Of a DNA stretch of 64,000 nucleotides, positions 43,733 through 52,314 are shown one piece after another. Both the position numbers and the translations under genes were made by a program. The number at the start of each line of letters is the position of its first letter. Position 1 is the stretch's first letter. The DNA lies in the NCBI GenBank assembly GCA_965247915.1, contig OZ252048.1, positions 2,294,001 to 2,358,000 on the forward strand, in the 5' to 3' direction. A model generated the notes under the pieces. It did not search any database, had not been told where the DNA came from, and saw only the letters and a list, made by a program, of their open reading frames with translations. The DNA is from JAKZRT01 sp965247915. GTDB taxonomy: Bacteria; Pseudomonadota; Alphaproteobacteria; Rhodobacterales; Rhodobacteraceae.

Positions 43733-44872
43733 TTGAATTTGAGGCGCAATTGCTTGAGCACTGCTTTGGCCCCTTCTCCGCCTGAAATTTCTGGGTCTAT
43801 CGCGTCGCAAATCGACCAATTTTCTGGTGCGATCGTCATTCCTCCGCCCGAGGGCGACCGCAACCGGCCGCAACCGCGCCTGGGTGTTCTGACGGCCTCG
43901 GGCGAAGAAGTTGAAAATTCGATCACCTGGCGTGGCGAGAACCGCGTTTCATTGACGCCGGCCATGCCACCGGCATCGGAGATTCAGGATCTGGCCGGCA
44001 GGTGGATTTATATGGGTCCGCTGTTTGGCCATTTTGGCCATTTCATGGTTGAGAGTATTGCCCGCTTATGGGCTTTGCGGGAAGTGGGCGAAATTGACGG
44101 CGTGGTTTTTGTGCCCAAATTTCACCGCCGACCGCAACATATTCTCGAGCGCTATCTTCCATTGCTGCGGTCGCTTGGCGTCGGTGTCAGGGTCGTCAAC
44201 CTTGAGGTTTCGACCCGCGTCGAGAACCTTTTTGTTCCGGTCCAGGGATTTGGGCTTTACCAGATGATCGACGGCGCGCCTGAATTTCGGGACTACATGC
44301 GCCAAAAGGCGTTCAGGGACATTGCGCCTTGCGGACCAGAAAAGGTCTATATTTCGCGCACGCAGCTGCCCCCGGCGCGGGGCTGTGTACTGGGTGAGGA
44401 TCGGCTTGAGAGTTGGCTTGAAGCCGAAGGATATGCGCCGTTTCACCCCCAAAAACATGATTTGCTCGAGCAGGTTGCCGCCTATAAGTCGGCCACGCAC
44501 ATCGTTTCGCTGGACTGTTCGCCGCTGCATCTGGTGGCATTGGCGGGGAACCCTGACCAGAAGGTCGGGATCATTGCGCGGAGGTCGGGTGATTTTGACC
44601 AGATGTTCGCCCGGCAAATTCGCGCCTTCACCAAAGCACAGGTCTGCACGGTCAATGCCCTGGTCCGAAATTTGGTGGCTAAGGGTCAAAACCGCGTTAG
44701 CCGGGAAAGTTGGGGTGAGCTGGATTTTGCCAGGGTCTACACGGCGCTTTGCCAAGGGCAACTGGTCGGGGGCCAAGACCCCTGGCGCCCGCTTAGTCAG
44801 GCCGAGGCGCGCGCCGCTGCCGATGCGGCAGGCGAGCGGGCGGGAACAAGTTTCCAGCCGCTTGAGTTTTAG
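43733..44872 (+). CDS. Glycosyltransferase family 61 protein
   Basis: This 379-residue protein belongs to GT61 (DUF563). Family segments are YMGPLFGHFGHFMVESIARLWAL, VYISRTQLPPARG and an IVSLDCSPLHLVALAGN loop with the GSALHN-like position. GT61 enzymes transfer xylose, GlcNAc or other sugars, in bacteria mostly to surface polysaccharides. The start is read as TTG at 43733, which is uncertain. It is divergent from the GSCFA gene, and its stop overlaps the soxG stop by about three bases. A shared role with GSCFA in an envelope glycan is inferred. Confidence 0.85.
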   Translation: MNLRRNCLSTALAPSPPEISGSIASQIDQFSGAIVIPPPEGDRNRPQPRLGVLTASGEEVENSITWRGENRVSLTPAMPPASEIQDLAGRWIYMGPLFGHFGHFMVESIARLWALREVGEIDGVVFVPKFHRRPQHILERYLPLLRSLGVGVRVVNLEVSTRVENLFVPVQGFGLYQMIDGAPEFRDYMRQKAFRDIAPCGPEKVYISRTQLPPARGCVLGEDRLESWLEAEGYAPFHPQKHDLLEQVAAYKSATHIVSLDCSPLHLVALAGNPDQKVGIIARRSGDFDQMFARQIRAFTKAQVCTVNALVRNLVAKGQNRVSRESWGELDFARVYTALCQGQLVGGQDPWRPLSQAEARAAADAAGERAGTSFQPLEF

Positions 44873-45435
44873 TAAATACCAACCTCGCTGCCGTCAGCTG
44901 CCGCGGTGCTGAGCAGGTCGAACACGTATTGCGCGACCGAGCGGAAGCACATTATTTCAAACGTGTCGTCCGAGACCAGCCAGAAGGCAGCCGGAACCTG
45001 TGCCAAGTGGGTGCGGCGGATCATGCCCTTCTTGAACCGGTCCGGATGCAGATCAACCGGGGCTAGTTTGGCCAACACCTCGCGGGCATAGGGACCCGCG
45101 AAGCGAAAGACGGCGCGGGCGTCCGAGACCTCGGCCACAAGCGTGTGTTCGCCCTTCAGGGCCTTGGCCATGGCCGCAGCCGCAGCGGTGGCTTCGCCGT
45201 GCGGCAGCAGGACCAAAAGCTCGTCGGGCGACATCCAGGCCACGCCCATGTCGCCCTTCAGGGCCACCTCGCGGACGCCGGGTACATCCAATCCGGTCGC
45301 GGTTCTCACCGCCTTTGCAATGGGTTGCGAGGTCAAACTGCCGCGCAGCGTGAGCATGCCGCGCGGGCCTTGCTCGGTCACCCGTGCGATGCCTTGAGAT
45401 GCAGCGCCAGAAAGCGCGCTGACCGGATCAGACAT
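44869..45435 (-). CDS. soxG: Sarcosine oxidase, gamma subunit
   Basis: The gamma subunit (188 residues) is part of the heterotetrameric sarcosine oxidase, which demethylates sarcosine to glycine, making 5,10-methylene-tetrahydrofolate and H2O2. It has the GcvT-like fold segments VAWMSPDELLVLLPHGE, VSDARAVFRFAGPYAREVLAKL and FEIMCFRSVAQYVFDLL. The start at 45435 overlaps the soxA end by eight bases. It is last of the sox genes here. Confidence 0.92.
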   Translation of the reverse strand: MSDPVSALSGAASQGIARVTEQGPRGMLTLRGSLTSQPIAKAVRTATGLDVPGVREVALKGDMGVAWMSPDELLVLLPHGEATAAAAAMAKALKGEHTLVAEVSDARAVFRFAGPYAREVLAKLAPVDLHPDRFKKGMIRRTHLAQVPAAFWLVSDDTFEIMCFRSVAQYVFDLLSTAAADGSEVGIY

Positions 45436-48400
45436 TCTGTTTCGCTCCTTCCGGGTCAAAGAACACCGGCCTAACAATTCGCGCGTTCATGGGCTCGGCC
45501 CCCGGCACCGGAAACTCCAGCACCTCGCCCAAGCGGTCGGGCCCATGGCGCACCAGACCCAAGGCGATGCCGCGCCCGAGCGTGGGCGAGCGGTAGGTCG
45601 AAGTCACACGGCCCTGAACGCGGCGCTGACCGTTGGCATTGACACCGTCTTCGACCGCATAAGCGCCGTCGGGCAGCACCCCGCTGTCGGTGGTCTCGAG
45701 TCCAACCAATTGCCAGCGGTCGGGGTCGGTCATGGCGGCGCGCGCCTGGGCGCGTTTGCCCAAGTAGTCTTCTTTCTTCTTCGAAATCGCCCAGCCGAGC
45801 CCCAGATCCTGCGGGATCACCGTGCCGTCAGTCTCGTCCCCGATCATGATAAAACCCTTTTCGGCCCGCATGATATGCAGCGCTTCGGTACCGTAGGCCA
45901 TGGCGCCAAATTCGGCCCCGGCCGCATGCAGCATGTCCCAGAGAGCGCGGCCCTGGGAGGCCGGGACGGCAATTTCGAAGGAAAGCTCGCCCGAGAAGCT
46001 GATGCGATATGCGCGCGCCGGGATGTTGCCCAAGGCGCCATCGACCCAGCCCATGAACGGCAGGTTGTCTTGCGACACGTCCATGCCGCCGAGTTTTTCC
46101 AGCACGTTCCGCGCGTTGGGGCCGACCACGCCGATCTGGGCGTATTGTTCGGTGACGTTGGCGACGTAGACCTGCCAGTCCCACCATTCGGTCTGCAGCC
46201 ATTCCTCCATCCAGGCGTGGATGCGGTCGGCCCCGCCCGAGGTGGTGTGGCAAAGCCAGGTGGTGTCGTCGATGCGGGCGACCACGCCGTCGTCGGTCAG
46301 AAAGCCGTTTTCCGAGCACATCAGGCCGTAACGGCATTTGCCGGGGGTCAGATTGCTCATCATGTTAGTGTAGAGCATGTCGAGGAAACGCCCGGCGTCG
46401 GGGCCGCGCACGATCAGCTTGCCGAGGGTCGAGGCATCGAGCAATCCCAAATGATTTCGGGTGTTTAGGACCTCGCGTTCGACCGCATCCTCGACGCTCT
46501 CACCGTCGTGCAGAAAGGTGTAGGGCCGCCGCCAGTGGCCGACCGGTTCCCAATGCGCGCCGTTAGTCTCGTGCCAGTCGTGCAGCGGCGTGCGGCGGAT
46601 CGGCTGGAAAACAGCCCCGCGCGCCTCGCCCGCGATCGAACCAAACGAAATCGGCGTGTAGGGCGGGCGGAAGGTGGTGGTGCCGACAGCGGGGATCGGC
46701 GCGTCGAGCGCCTGAGCCAGGGTCGCCAGGCCGTTGATATTACTAAGCTTCCCCTGATCGGTGGCCATGCCGAGCGTGGTGTATCGCTTGGCGTGTTCGA
46801 CGCTTTCATAACCCTCGCGCGCCGCCAGTTGCACGTCGCTAACTTTCACGTCGTTCTGAAAATCTAGCCACATTTTGGCGCGCAGCGCGTCGCCCGCGCC
46901 CTGGGGCATGGCCCAGATCGGCGTCATCGCGGCCTCGGGGGCGTCGGTTGCCTTGGGGGCGGAGGTTTTCTTCGGTGCGTAACCTGCTGCTTTTGCGGCC
47001 TCTTTGCCTGCCGCATGGGCGTCAGCGAGCGCATCGGCGGTGCCCAGATGGCCCGAGGCGGTCCCGGCGCTGAGGACAAATCCGGTGCCGTCAGCGCCGC
47101 GCGGCGGCCGGTCGGGATCGGGTCGGAAATGGGCCAGATCATCGTTCCAGGTGAGTTTGCCGCCGCAGTGCGACCAGAGATGCACGACCGGCGACCATCC
47201 GCCCGACACGGCGACGGCGTCGCAGGCGATCTCGTCCAGCGCAGCACCTTCGCTGGCCTGCAGGCACAGCGCCACGCCGGTGACCCGGCGGCGGCCCTTG
47301 ACCTTGCCGATGGCTTTGCCGGCATGAATTGTGATGCCCAGGCCCTTGGCTTTGCGCGGCAATTCGCCGTCGGCGTTGGGGCGGGCGTCGATGATGGCGG
47401 GCACGTTCAGCCCGGCTTGCGCCAGGGCAATGGCAGTGCGATAGGCGTCGTCGTTGTTGGTGACCAGAACCGTGCGGTCGCCGGGCGAGACACCCCAATT
47501 GGCCGCATAATCGCGCACCGCTGAGGCCAGCATCACCCCGGGCAGATCGTTGCCCGCGAACGACAGGGGCCGTTCGATAGCGCCGGTGGCGGTGATGATT
47601 CGGCCCGCGCGGATGCGCCACAGACGGTGGCGGGGGCCATCGGCACTGGGGGCGGCATCGGTCAGGCGTTCGTAGGCCAGCGCATAGCCGTGGTCGTAGA
47701 CGCCGGCACCCATGCAGTTGAGGCGCAGCGTTACGTTCTTCATCTTTTCCAGCGCTTGCACCTGGGTCTTGATCCAATCGGCGGCCGGTTTTCCTGCGAT
47801 CCTGGCCCCGTCCACCGGCGCGCGACCGCCCCAGTGCGGGTTCTGTTCGATCAGCAGCACCCGCGCGCCGGCGGCCCCGGCGGACCGCGCGGCGGCGAGG
47901 CCGGCGATGCCGCCGCCGACGACCAGAACTTCGGCGAAGGAGTGGAAATGCTCATAAGTATCGGGGTCGCGGTCAGTTGGGGCGGGGCCGAGGCCCGCGG
48001 ATTTGCGGATGATCGGCTCGAACACATGCTTCCACGCGGCGCGCGGGAACATGAAGGTCTTGTAATAGAAGCCCGCCGGTAAAAGCCTTGGTATCAGCGT
48101 GTTAAGGGCGCCAACGTCGAACTCGAGGCTGGGCCAGTGGTTTTGCGACTTCGCTGTCAGGCCGTCGAACAGCTGGGTCGTAGTGGCGCGCTGGTTGGGC
48201 TCCATGCGGGCGGATTTGCCTAGGGCGACCAGGGCGTTGGGTTCTTCCGGGCCGCTTGTCACGATGCCGCGCGGGCGGTGGTATTTGAACGACCGGCCGA
48301 TGAGGGTCTGGCCGTTCGCCAGCAGCGCGGAGGCCAGGGTATCGCCCTGATATCCCTTGAAGTTCTTGCCGTTGAAGGCAAAGTTCAGCGGTTTGGTGCG

Positions 48401-48439
48401 GTCGATCAGGCGACCGCCGGAGGCGAGGCGGGTGCTCAT
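45428..48439 (-). CDS. soxA: Sarcosine oxidase, alpha subunit
   Basis: This 1003-residue alpha subunit has three parts. An N-terminal ferredoxin-like domain (LNFAFNGKNFKGYQGDTLASALLANG) comes first, then an NAD-binding flavoprotein domain (VLVVGGGIAGLAAARSAGAAGARVLL near residue 170). The C-terminal ~400 residues are a GcvT-type aminomethyltransferase domain (CRYGLMCSENGFLTDDGVVAR, FSGELSFEIAVP) that binds tetrahydrofolate. The ATG at 48439 follows GGAGGAA and is preferred over one four codons earlier. It overlaps soxD by four bases. It looks complete. Confidence 0.96.
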   Translation of the reverse strand: MSTRLASGGRLIDRTKPLNFAFNGKNFKGYQGDTLASALLANGQTLIGRSFKYHRPRGIVTSGPEEPNALVALGKSARMEPNQRATTTQLFDGLTAKSQNHWPSLEFDVGALNTLIPRLLPAGFYYKTFMFPRAAWKHVFEPIIRKSAGLGPAPTDRDPDTYEHFHSFAEVLVVGGGIAGLAAARSAGAAGARVLLIEQNPHWGGRAPVDGARIAGKPAADWIKTQVQALEKMKNVTLRLNCMGAGVYDHGYALAYERLTDAAPSADGPRHRLWRIRAGRIITATGAIERPLSFAGNDLPGVMLASAVRDYAANWGVSPGDRTVLVTNNDDAYRTAIALAQAGLNVPAIIDARPNADGELPRKAKGLGITIHAGKAIGKVKGRRRVTGVALCLQASEGAALDEIACDAVAVSGGWSPVVHLWSHCGGKLTWNDDLAHFRPDPDRPPRGADGTGFVLSAGTASGHLGTADALADAHAAGKEAAKAAGYAPKKTSAPKATDAPEAAMTPIWAMPQGAGDALRAKMWLDFQNDVKVSDVQLAAREGYESVEHAKRYTTLGMATDQGKLSNINGLATLAQALDAPIPAVGTTTFRPPYTPISFGSIAGEARGAVFQPIRRTPLHDWHETNGAHWEPVGHWRRPYTFLHDGESVEDAVEREVLNTRNHLGLLDASTLGKLIVRGPDAGRFLDMLYTNMMSNLTPGKCRYGLMCSENGFLTDDGVVARIDDTTWLCHTTSGGADRIHAWMEEWLQTEWWDWQVYVANVTEQYAQIGVVGPNARNVLEKLGGMDVSQDNLPFMGWVDGALGNIPARAYRISFSGELSFEIAVPASQGRALWDMLHAAGAEFGAMAYGTEALHIMRAEKGFIMIGDETDGTVIPQDLGLGWAISKKKEDYLGKRAQARAAMTDPDRWQLVGLETTDSGVLPDGAYAVEDGVNANGQRRVQGRVTSTYRSPTLGRGIALGLVRHGPDRLGEVLEFPVPGAEPMNARIVRPVFFDPEGAKQNV

Positions 48440-48756
48440 GATTTCCTCCATCCGGGGCGTTTTGCGTCAATCTTTGCGAGGACTTCGGCGGGGGCGTCGG
48501 TGGTCTGGGCGCTGTAGGTGGCGAAGACCTCAAGGGACGCGGTGCAGCGAGCGGCGTGGAACCATTTGCCGCAGCCGTTGGCATGCCGCCAGCGTTCAAA
48601 GTGGACGCCTTTGGGGTTTTTGCGCGCGAACAAATAGCCTTCAAAATCAGCGTCTTGGGAGCCGGAGCCATAGCGTTTCAGATGCGCCTCGCCGTGCCCT
48701 TGCAGTTCGGTCTCGGGGGCGTCGATGCCGCAATAGGGGCAGTTCAGGATCAGCAT
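48436..48756 (-). CDS. soxD: Sarcosine oxidase, delta subunit
   Basis: This small zinc-binding delta subunit of 106 residues starts MLILNCPYCGID, with further cysteine/histidine positions at GHGEAHLKRY and GCGKWFHAARC. It ends KIDAKRPGWRKS as in homologues. Its stop overlaps the soxA start. In related genomes it directly follows soxB; here about 800 bases of apparently acquired DNA separate the two, so its promoter may be new. Confidence 0.93.
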   Translation of the reverse strand: MLILNCPYCGIDAPETELQGHGEAHLKRYGSGSQDADFEGYLFARKNPKGVHFERWRHANGCGKWFHAARCTASLEVFATYSAQTTDAPAEVLAKIDAKRPGWRKS

Positions 48757-48786
48757 GTCCGCGCATCCCTCGCGATTTTCGAAGTT

Positions 48787-48866
48787 TGTACATTTTGGTC
48801 CGTGTAAGAGCACAAGATTGTACGCTTTGGCCCCACTACATTCGGAGCAATGTACATTTTGACCCC
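48787..48866. repeat. Three direct repeats with exact 32-bp spacing (IS21-end-like)
   Basis: TGTACATTTTGGTCC (48787), TGTACGCTTTGGCCCC (48819) and TGTACATTTTGACCCC (48851) start exactly 32 bases apart. Multiple phased repeats of this kind occur at ends of IS21-family elements. No transposase is left beside them. Confidence 0.75.
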
Positions 48867-48888
48867 CTGCATTTTTTGCAAGAATAGA

Positions 48889-48968
48889 GGATCGCGCCTG
48901 CCCGGGCGGGGGCGAGAATCGCGCCCGCCATGGGGCGGGCAGGCGCGATCCGGTCCGCTAGCGGACCG
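48889..48968. repeat. Perfect 16-bp inverted repeat and adjoining 18-bp palindrome
   Basis: GGATCGCGCCTGCCCG at 48889-48904 is exactly complementary to 48936-48951. CGGTCCGCTAGCGGACCG at 48951-48968 is a perfect palindrome. They follow the inserted membrane-protein gene on its strand and could act as a terminator-like hairpin. Confidence 0.9.
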
Positions 48969-48988
48969 GCCGGAAGTATTTTGGCGCA

Positions 48989-49555
48989 TCATGAACACTC
49001 GAATGTTCCGCAATAAAGTAAATTCACTATCCAGTCCCCGAAAGCCCACATCGTGGTTCCTAGTATCACTAGACCGAATTCCAGCATCACGAACGGTCGG
49101 CTTTTTGAACTCTCCAATTTAACCAGATCTTCCGGCGCTCCCGGTGGGTTGTCAAAAAGTAGAGATGAGCTTTCTGCAGGATACTCAGCAAATTGGCTCC
49201 GACTGGTTTTGTCAATTACTTCAGAAAATCTGTCGTCCAAATCGGAATATAGACGACCATAAAGGTCCTCCTGCAATTCAGCGCGATATCTGCGAGTAAC
49301 GGAGAACTCAATAAAAACTCCTGAAGCTACGACAAGTGCTCCCAAACGGGAAAAAAGGTCCGCCCAACCCGCGATAATTGCGGCAGCGGCCAAGGATAAC
49401 ACTGCAACAGTAAATGCTGTCGTGATTGGGTGGAGCCAAATTATCCGGGGGAAAAAGCGCCACTCGTACAAATAGAAATGACGCCCGGTTCCAAACTGGT
49501 TATCAAGGCAAAACTCCTTGAATGCGAGCCGCGAAATTAGTCCTCTTTTTCTCAA
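48989..49555 (-). CDS. Unknown membrane protein inserted between soxB and soxD
   Basis: I do not recognise this 188-residue protein. It has two adjacent hydrophobic helices near residues 35-85 (PITTAFTVAVLSLAAAAIIAGWADL, LGALVVASGVFIEF) and one near the C terminus (FVMLEFGLVILGTTMWAFGDWIVNLLY). A charged stretch between them (YRAELQEDLYGRLYSDLDDRFSEVIDK) may be cytoplasmic. The start is the TTG at 49555, overlapping the soxB stop; no ATG is available. The base composition is clearly more AT-rich than the neighbouring sox genes, which suggests transfer. It would be co-transcribed with soxB. Confidence 0.65.
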   Translation of the reverse strand: MRKRGLISRLAFKEFCLDNQFGTGRHFYLYEWRFFPRIIWLHPITTAFTVAVLSLAAAAIIAGWADLFSRLGALVVASGVFIEFSVTRRYRAELQEDLYGRLYSDLDDRFSEVIDKTSRSQFAEYPAESSSLLFDNPPGAPEDLVKLESSKSRPFVMLEFGLVILGTTMWAFGDWIVNLLYCGTFECS

Positions 49556-50796
49556 TGCGCCACCCCCGCCGCCACGCTTTCATCAATGAACCGGCCCTCG
49601 CGAAACCGCTCCAGTCCGAACGCGGCGGCGAGCGGGCTTTCGCCCGTGGCCATCAGTTCGGCCATGGCCCAGCCGCTGCCGGGGATCGATTTGAACCCGC
49701 CGGTGCCCCAGCCGCAGTTGACGAAACAGCCCTCCAGGGGCGTTTTTGACAGGATCGGCGAGCGGTCGCCGGTCATGTCGACGATGCCGCCCCACTGGCG
49801 CAGCATTTTCAGGCGGCTGATTATGGGGAAGGTCTCGACCAGGGCGCGCACGGTTTCCTCGATATGGTGGAAGCTGCCCCGTTGGGTGTAGTTGTTGTAG
49901 CCGTCCGCACCGCCGCCGATCACCATTTCGCCCTTGTCGGACTGGCTCATATAGCCGTGCACGGTGTTGGCCATGACCACCACATCCATGCAGGGCTTGA
50001 TCGGCTCGGAAACGCAGGCCTGCAGCGACACCGATTCGATCGGCAGGCGGAACCCGGCCATTTCGGCGAAGACGCCCGAGTGGCCGGCGACGATGCCCGC
50101 CAGTTTGCCGCAAGCGATATCGCCCTTGGTGGTCGAGACACCGGTGACTTTGCCGCTCTCAGACCGGATGCCCGTGACCTCGCATTGCTGAATGATGTGC
50201 ATGCCCATGTTTGAACACGCCCGCGCATAGCCCCAGGCCACGGCGTCGTGCCGCGCGGTGCCTCCGCGCGCCTGCCACAAGGCCCCCAGCACCGGGTAGC
50301 GCGGGCCGTCAAGTGCGATGATCGGGCACAGTTCCTTGACCCGGTCGGGGGCGATGAATTCGGTGGTCACGCCTTGCAGGTTGTTGGCCATTTGGGTGCG
50401 CTTGTAGCCGCGCACCTCGGATTCGGTCTGGGCCAGCATCATCACGCCCCGGGGGCTGAACATGATGTTGTAATTCAGCTCCTGGCTGAGCGTCTCGTAA
50501 AGGCCGCGCGCTTTTTCGTAGATCGCGGCGGAGGCGTCCTGCAAATAGTTCGAGCGGATTATCGTGGTGTTGCGCCCGGTGTTGCCGCCGCCCAGCCAGC
50601 CCTTTTCGATGACCGCGACATTGGTTAGCCCATGGTTGCGGCCCAGGTAATAGGCGGTGGCCAGCCCGTGCCCCCCGGCCCCGACGATCACCACATCATA
50701 GCGGTCGCGGGGCGCGGGGCTTTCCCAGGCCCGGTCCCAGCCGCGATGATGGCGAAAGGCCTCGCGCGCGATGGCGAAGGCGGAATAGCGTTTCAT
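49552..50796 (-). CDS. soxB: Sarcosine oxidase, beta subunit
   Basis: This 414-residue flavoprotein carries the catalytic site for sarcosine oxidation, with covalently bound FMN and FAD. The DAO-type dinucleotide motif YDVVIVGAGGHGLATAYYLG begins near residue 33, followed by VIEKGWLGGGNTGRNTTIIRSNY. The C-terminal region has INCGWGTGGFKSIPGSG-like sequence (VNCGWGTGGFKSIPGSGWAMAEL). It is the first sox gene. The name should not be confused with the thiosulfate-oxidation SoxB. It ends at the inserted membrane-protein gene. Confidence 0.95.
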   Translation of the reverse strand: MKRYSAFAIAREAFRHHRGWDRAWESPAPRDRYDVVIVGAGGHGLATAYYLGRNHGLTNVAVIEKGWLGGGNTGRNTTIIRSNYLQDASAAIYEKARGLYETLSQELNYNIMFSPRGVMMLAQTESEVRGYKRTQMANNLQGVTTEFIAPDRVKELCPIIALDGPRYPVLGALWQARGGTARHDAVAWGYARACSNMGMHIIQQCEVTGIRSESGKVTGVSTTKGDIACGKLAGIVAGHSGVFAEMAGFRLPIESVSLQACVSEPIKPCMDVVVMANTVHGYMSQSDKGEMVIGGGADGYNNYTQRGSFHHIEETVRALVETFPIISRLKMLRQWGGIVDMTGDRSPILSKTPLEGCFVNCGWGTGGFKSIPGSGWAMAELMATGESPLAAAFGLERFREGRFIDESVAAGVAH

Positions 50797-50965
50797 ATAG
50801 TCCCTCGAGGGCGCATCGCGCGCGGCTGAGTTTCAATGATACAAGGCATCTCTATTGCCAATCTATATGGCGGCACAATGGGGGCCGTCTGCGACATCCC
50901 CATTGGTGCGGCTGCGGTCCCGGACCCGGTCCGCGACGCCGCGCGCATCGTCGCGCCTTATCCCC

Positions 50966-51146
50966 ATCACATTTCCATAAATACTTATCTGTCCGCGGTC
51001 TGCTATTTTGTTGGCGGGCGGGAGGCTGGCAAATACTTGACCCGCTTTGAGGTCGTCTGGGAGCCGGGTCCCCAGCCCCTTGGGTAACCACCCAAACCGA
51101 ACTGTTGACTGGCCCGGCGCTGTTGTCGCCAAGGCCGCAGATAAGG
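50966..51146 (+). ncRNA. Candidate bridge-RNA region of IS110 copy 2
   Basis: This 181-base non-coding left end of the element lies directly before the transposase. Two substitutions distinguish it from copy 1 (in CCATAAATAC and GGAGGCTGGC). Its assignment is by position and family knowledge only. Confidence 0.35.
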
Positions 51147-52100
51147 ATGGATAACGTGACCTTAACACCTTACTTCGCGGGATGCGACATTTCGCGGGAC
51201 GGCCTGGACATTTGCCTGTTGCAGGGCGACAGCGAGCGTCATTTCAGTTTGCCGAACACGCCGCAGGGCCATGCGATGCTGCTTGAGAAGTTGGCCGGAA
51301 CATCGCCTGAGCTCGTCGTTCTGGAGGCCAGTGGCGGCTATGAATCGGCGCTGTATGAGGCCCTTCAGGGCGCCGGAGTTCCGGTGGCGCGGCTGCTGCC
51401 CCAGCGGGTCCGGCAATTCGCCTATGCAGGCGGGCAACTGGCCAAGACCGACCGGATCGATGCCTATATTCTGGCGCTGTTCGGCCAGCGGATGCGCCCC
51501 GCACCAAGCCTCGATGAGCCAGCAGGTCAGCGCTACATCAAGGCTTTGACCACGCGACGGCGGGCGCTTCTGACCCGCCGCATTGCCGAAAAATGCCAGC
51601 TCAAACAAGCCGCGTTTGAAGATATCCGCGCCATGATCCGCCACGCACTGACCCGGTTGGAGGCCGATATCAGGGCGCTGGACGCGCAGATCAATGCCCT
51701 GATCGAAGCGGACACGGCCTGGCGCAATCGCGCCCGCCGCCTGACCAGCCTTCCCGGGATCGGGGCGGTCACCAGTGCGGCGATGATTGCCGGGCTTCCC
51801 GAGCTCGGCCGCGTCACACGCGGGGAAATCGCCGCTCTGGTCGGCGTGGCACCGTTCGCGCGGCAAAGCGGTCGCTGGCGGGGCAAACGGGTGTGCCGCG
51901 GCGGGCGAAAAGACCTGCGAAATACCCTCTACATGGCGGCGCTGTCGGCGACACGCGCCAAAAGAACCCCGTTCTCTGCCCTCTACCAGCGGCTCGTCGA
52001 TGCAGGAAAACCACCCAAACTGGCCATCACCGCCGTCATGCGAAAAATGGTCGTTACCCTGAATGCAATGGAACGCGATCAGAAATTCTACGCAATATAA
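51147..52100 (+). CDS. IS110-family recombinase/transposase (copy 2)
   Basis: The protein is identical to the copy encoded at 38268-39221, with the RuvC-like DEDD domain in the first ~150 residues and the Tnp20 domain with its RQSGRWRG serine in the second half. Identity of two copies and the intact frame suggest recent transposition. An in-frame TTG at 51105 would extend the protein by 14 residues. Confidence 0.93.
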   Translation: MDNVTLTPYFAGCDISRDGLDICLLQGDSERHFSLPNTPQGHAMLLEKLAGTSPELVVLEASGGYESALYEALQGAGVPVARLLPQRVRQFAYAGGQLAKTDRIDAYILALFGQRMRPAPSLDEPAGQRYIKALTTRRRALLTRRIAEKCQLKQAAFEDIRAMIRHALTRLEADIRALDAQINALIEADTAWRNRARRLTSLPGIGAVTSAAMIAGLPELGRVTRGEIAALVGVAPFARQSGRWRGKRVCRGGRKDLRNTLYMAALSATRAKRTPFSALYQRLVDAGKPPKLAITAVMRKMVVTLNAMERDQKFYAI

Positions 52101-52314
52101 ACACTGTTGCTCCGGGGGGGTGCGCGAGGGGGGCTGGCCCCCCTCGCCTGTCGCGACGCCAAAGGCGGCGCAAGGATTTCCCGAAACGACAACGCGAGGA
52201 GGAATGGCGGTCAGGACCGCCGACGCCGCCCGACCAGCCCGCGCCAATGTGACCCAACGGGGTTTTCTGCGGGCGGTACTGGGCGTATCAGGGGTGGATG
52301 CGGCGGAGAACGAC

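Larger units (their letters stand above)
50966..52114 (+). mobile_element. IS110-family insertion sequence, copy 2
   Basis: This is an inverted copy of 38254-39402 with the same ends (ATCACATTTCC... and ...GTTGCTCCG). Flanking sequences differ on both sides apart from a GCGAGGGGGGC-GGCCCCCCTCGC palindrome, which follows the 3' end of both copies. Confidence 0.9.

Noticed and set aside
49552..50796. Reading soxB here as thiosulfate-oxidation SoxB
   Set aside because: The protein is a DAO-type flavoprotein next to soxD, soxA and soxG of sarcosine oxidase, not a 5'-nucleotidase-like sulfate thiohydrolase.
50836..50965. Short plus-strand frame ending in IS110 copy 2, as a possibly interrupted gene
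   Set aside because: Only ~43 residues precede the element, with no family resemblance and no matching continuation after the element's right end.
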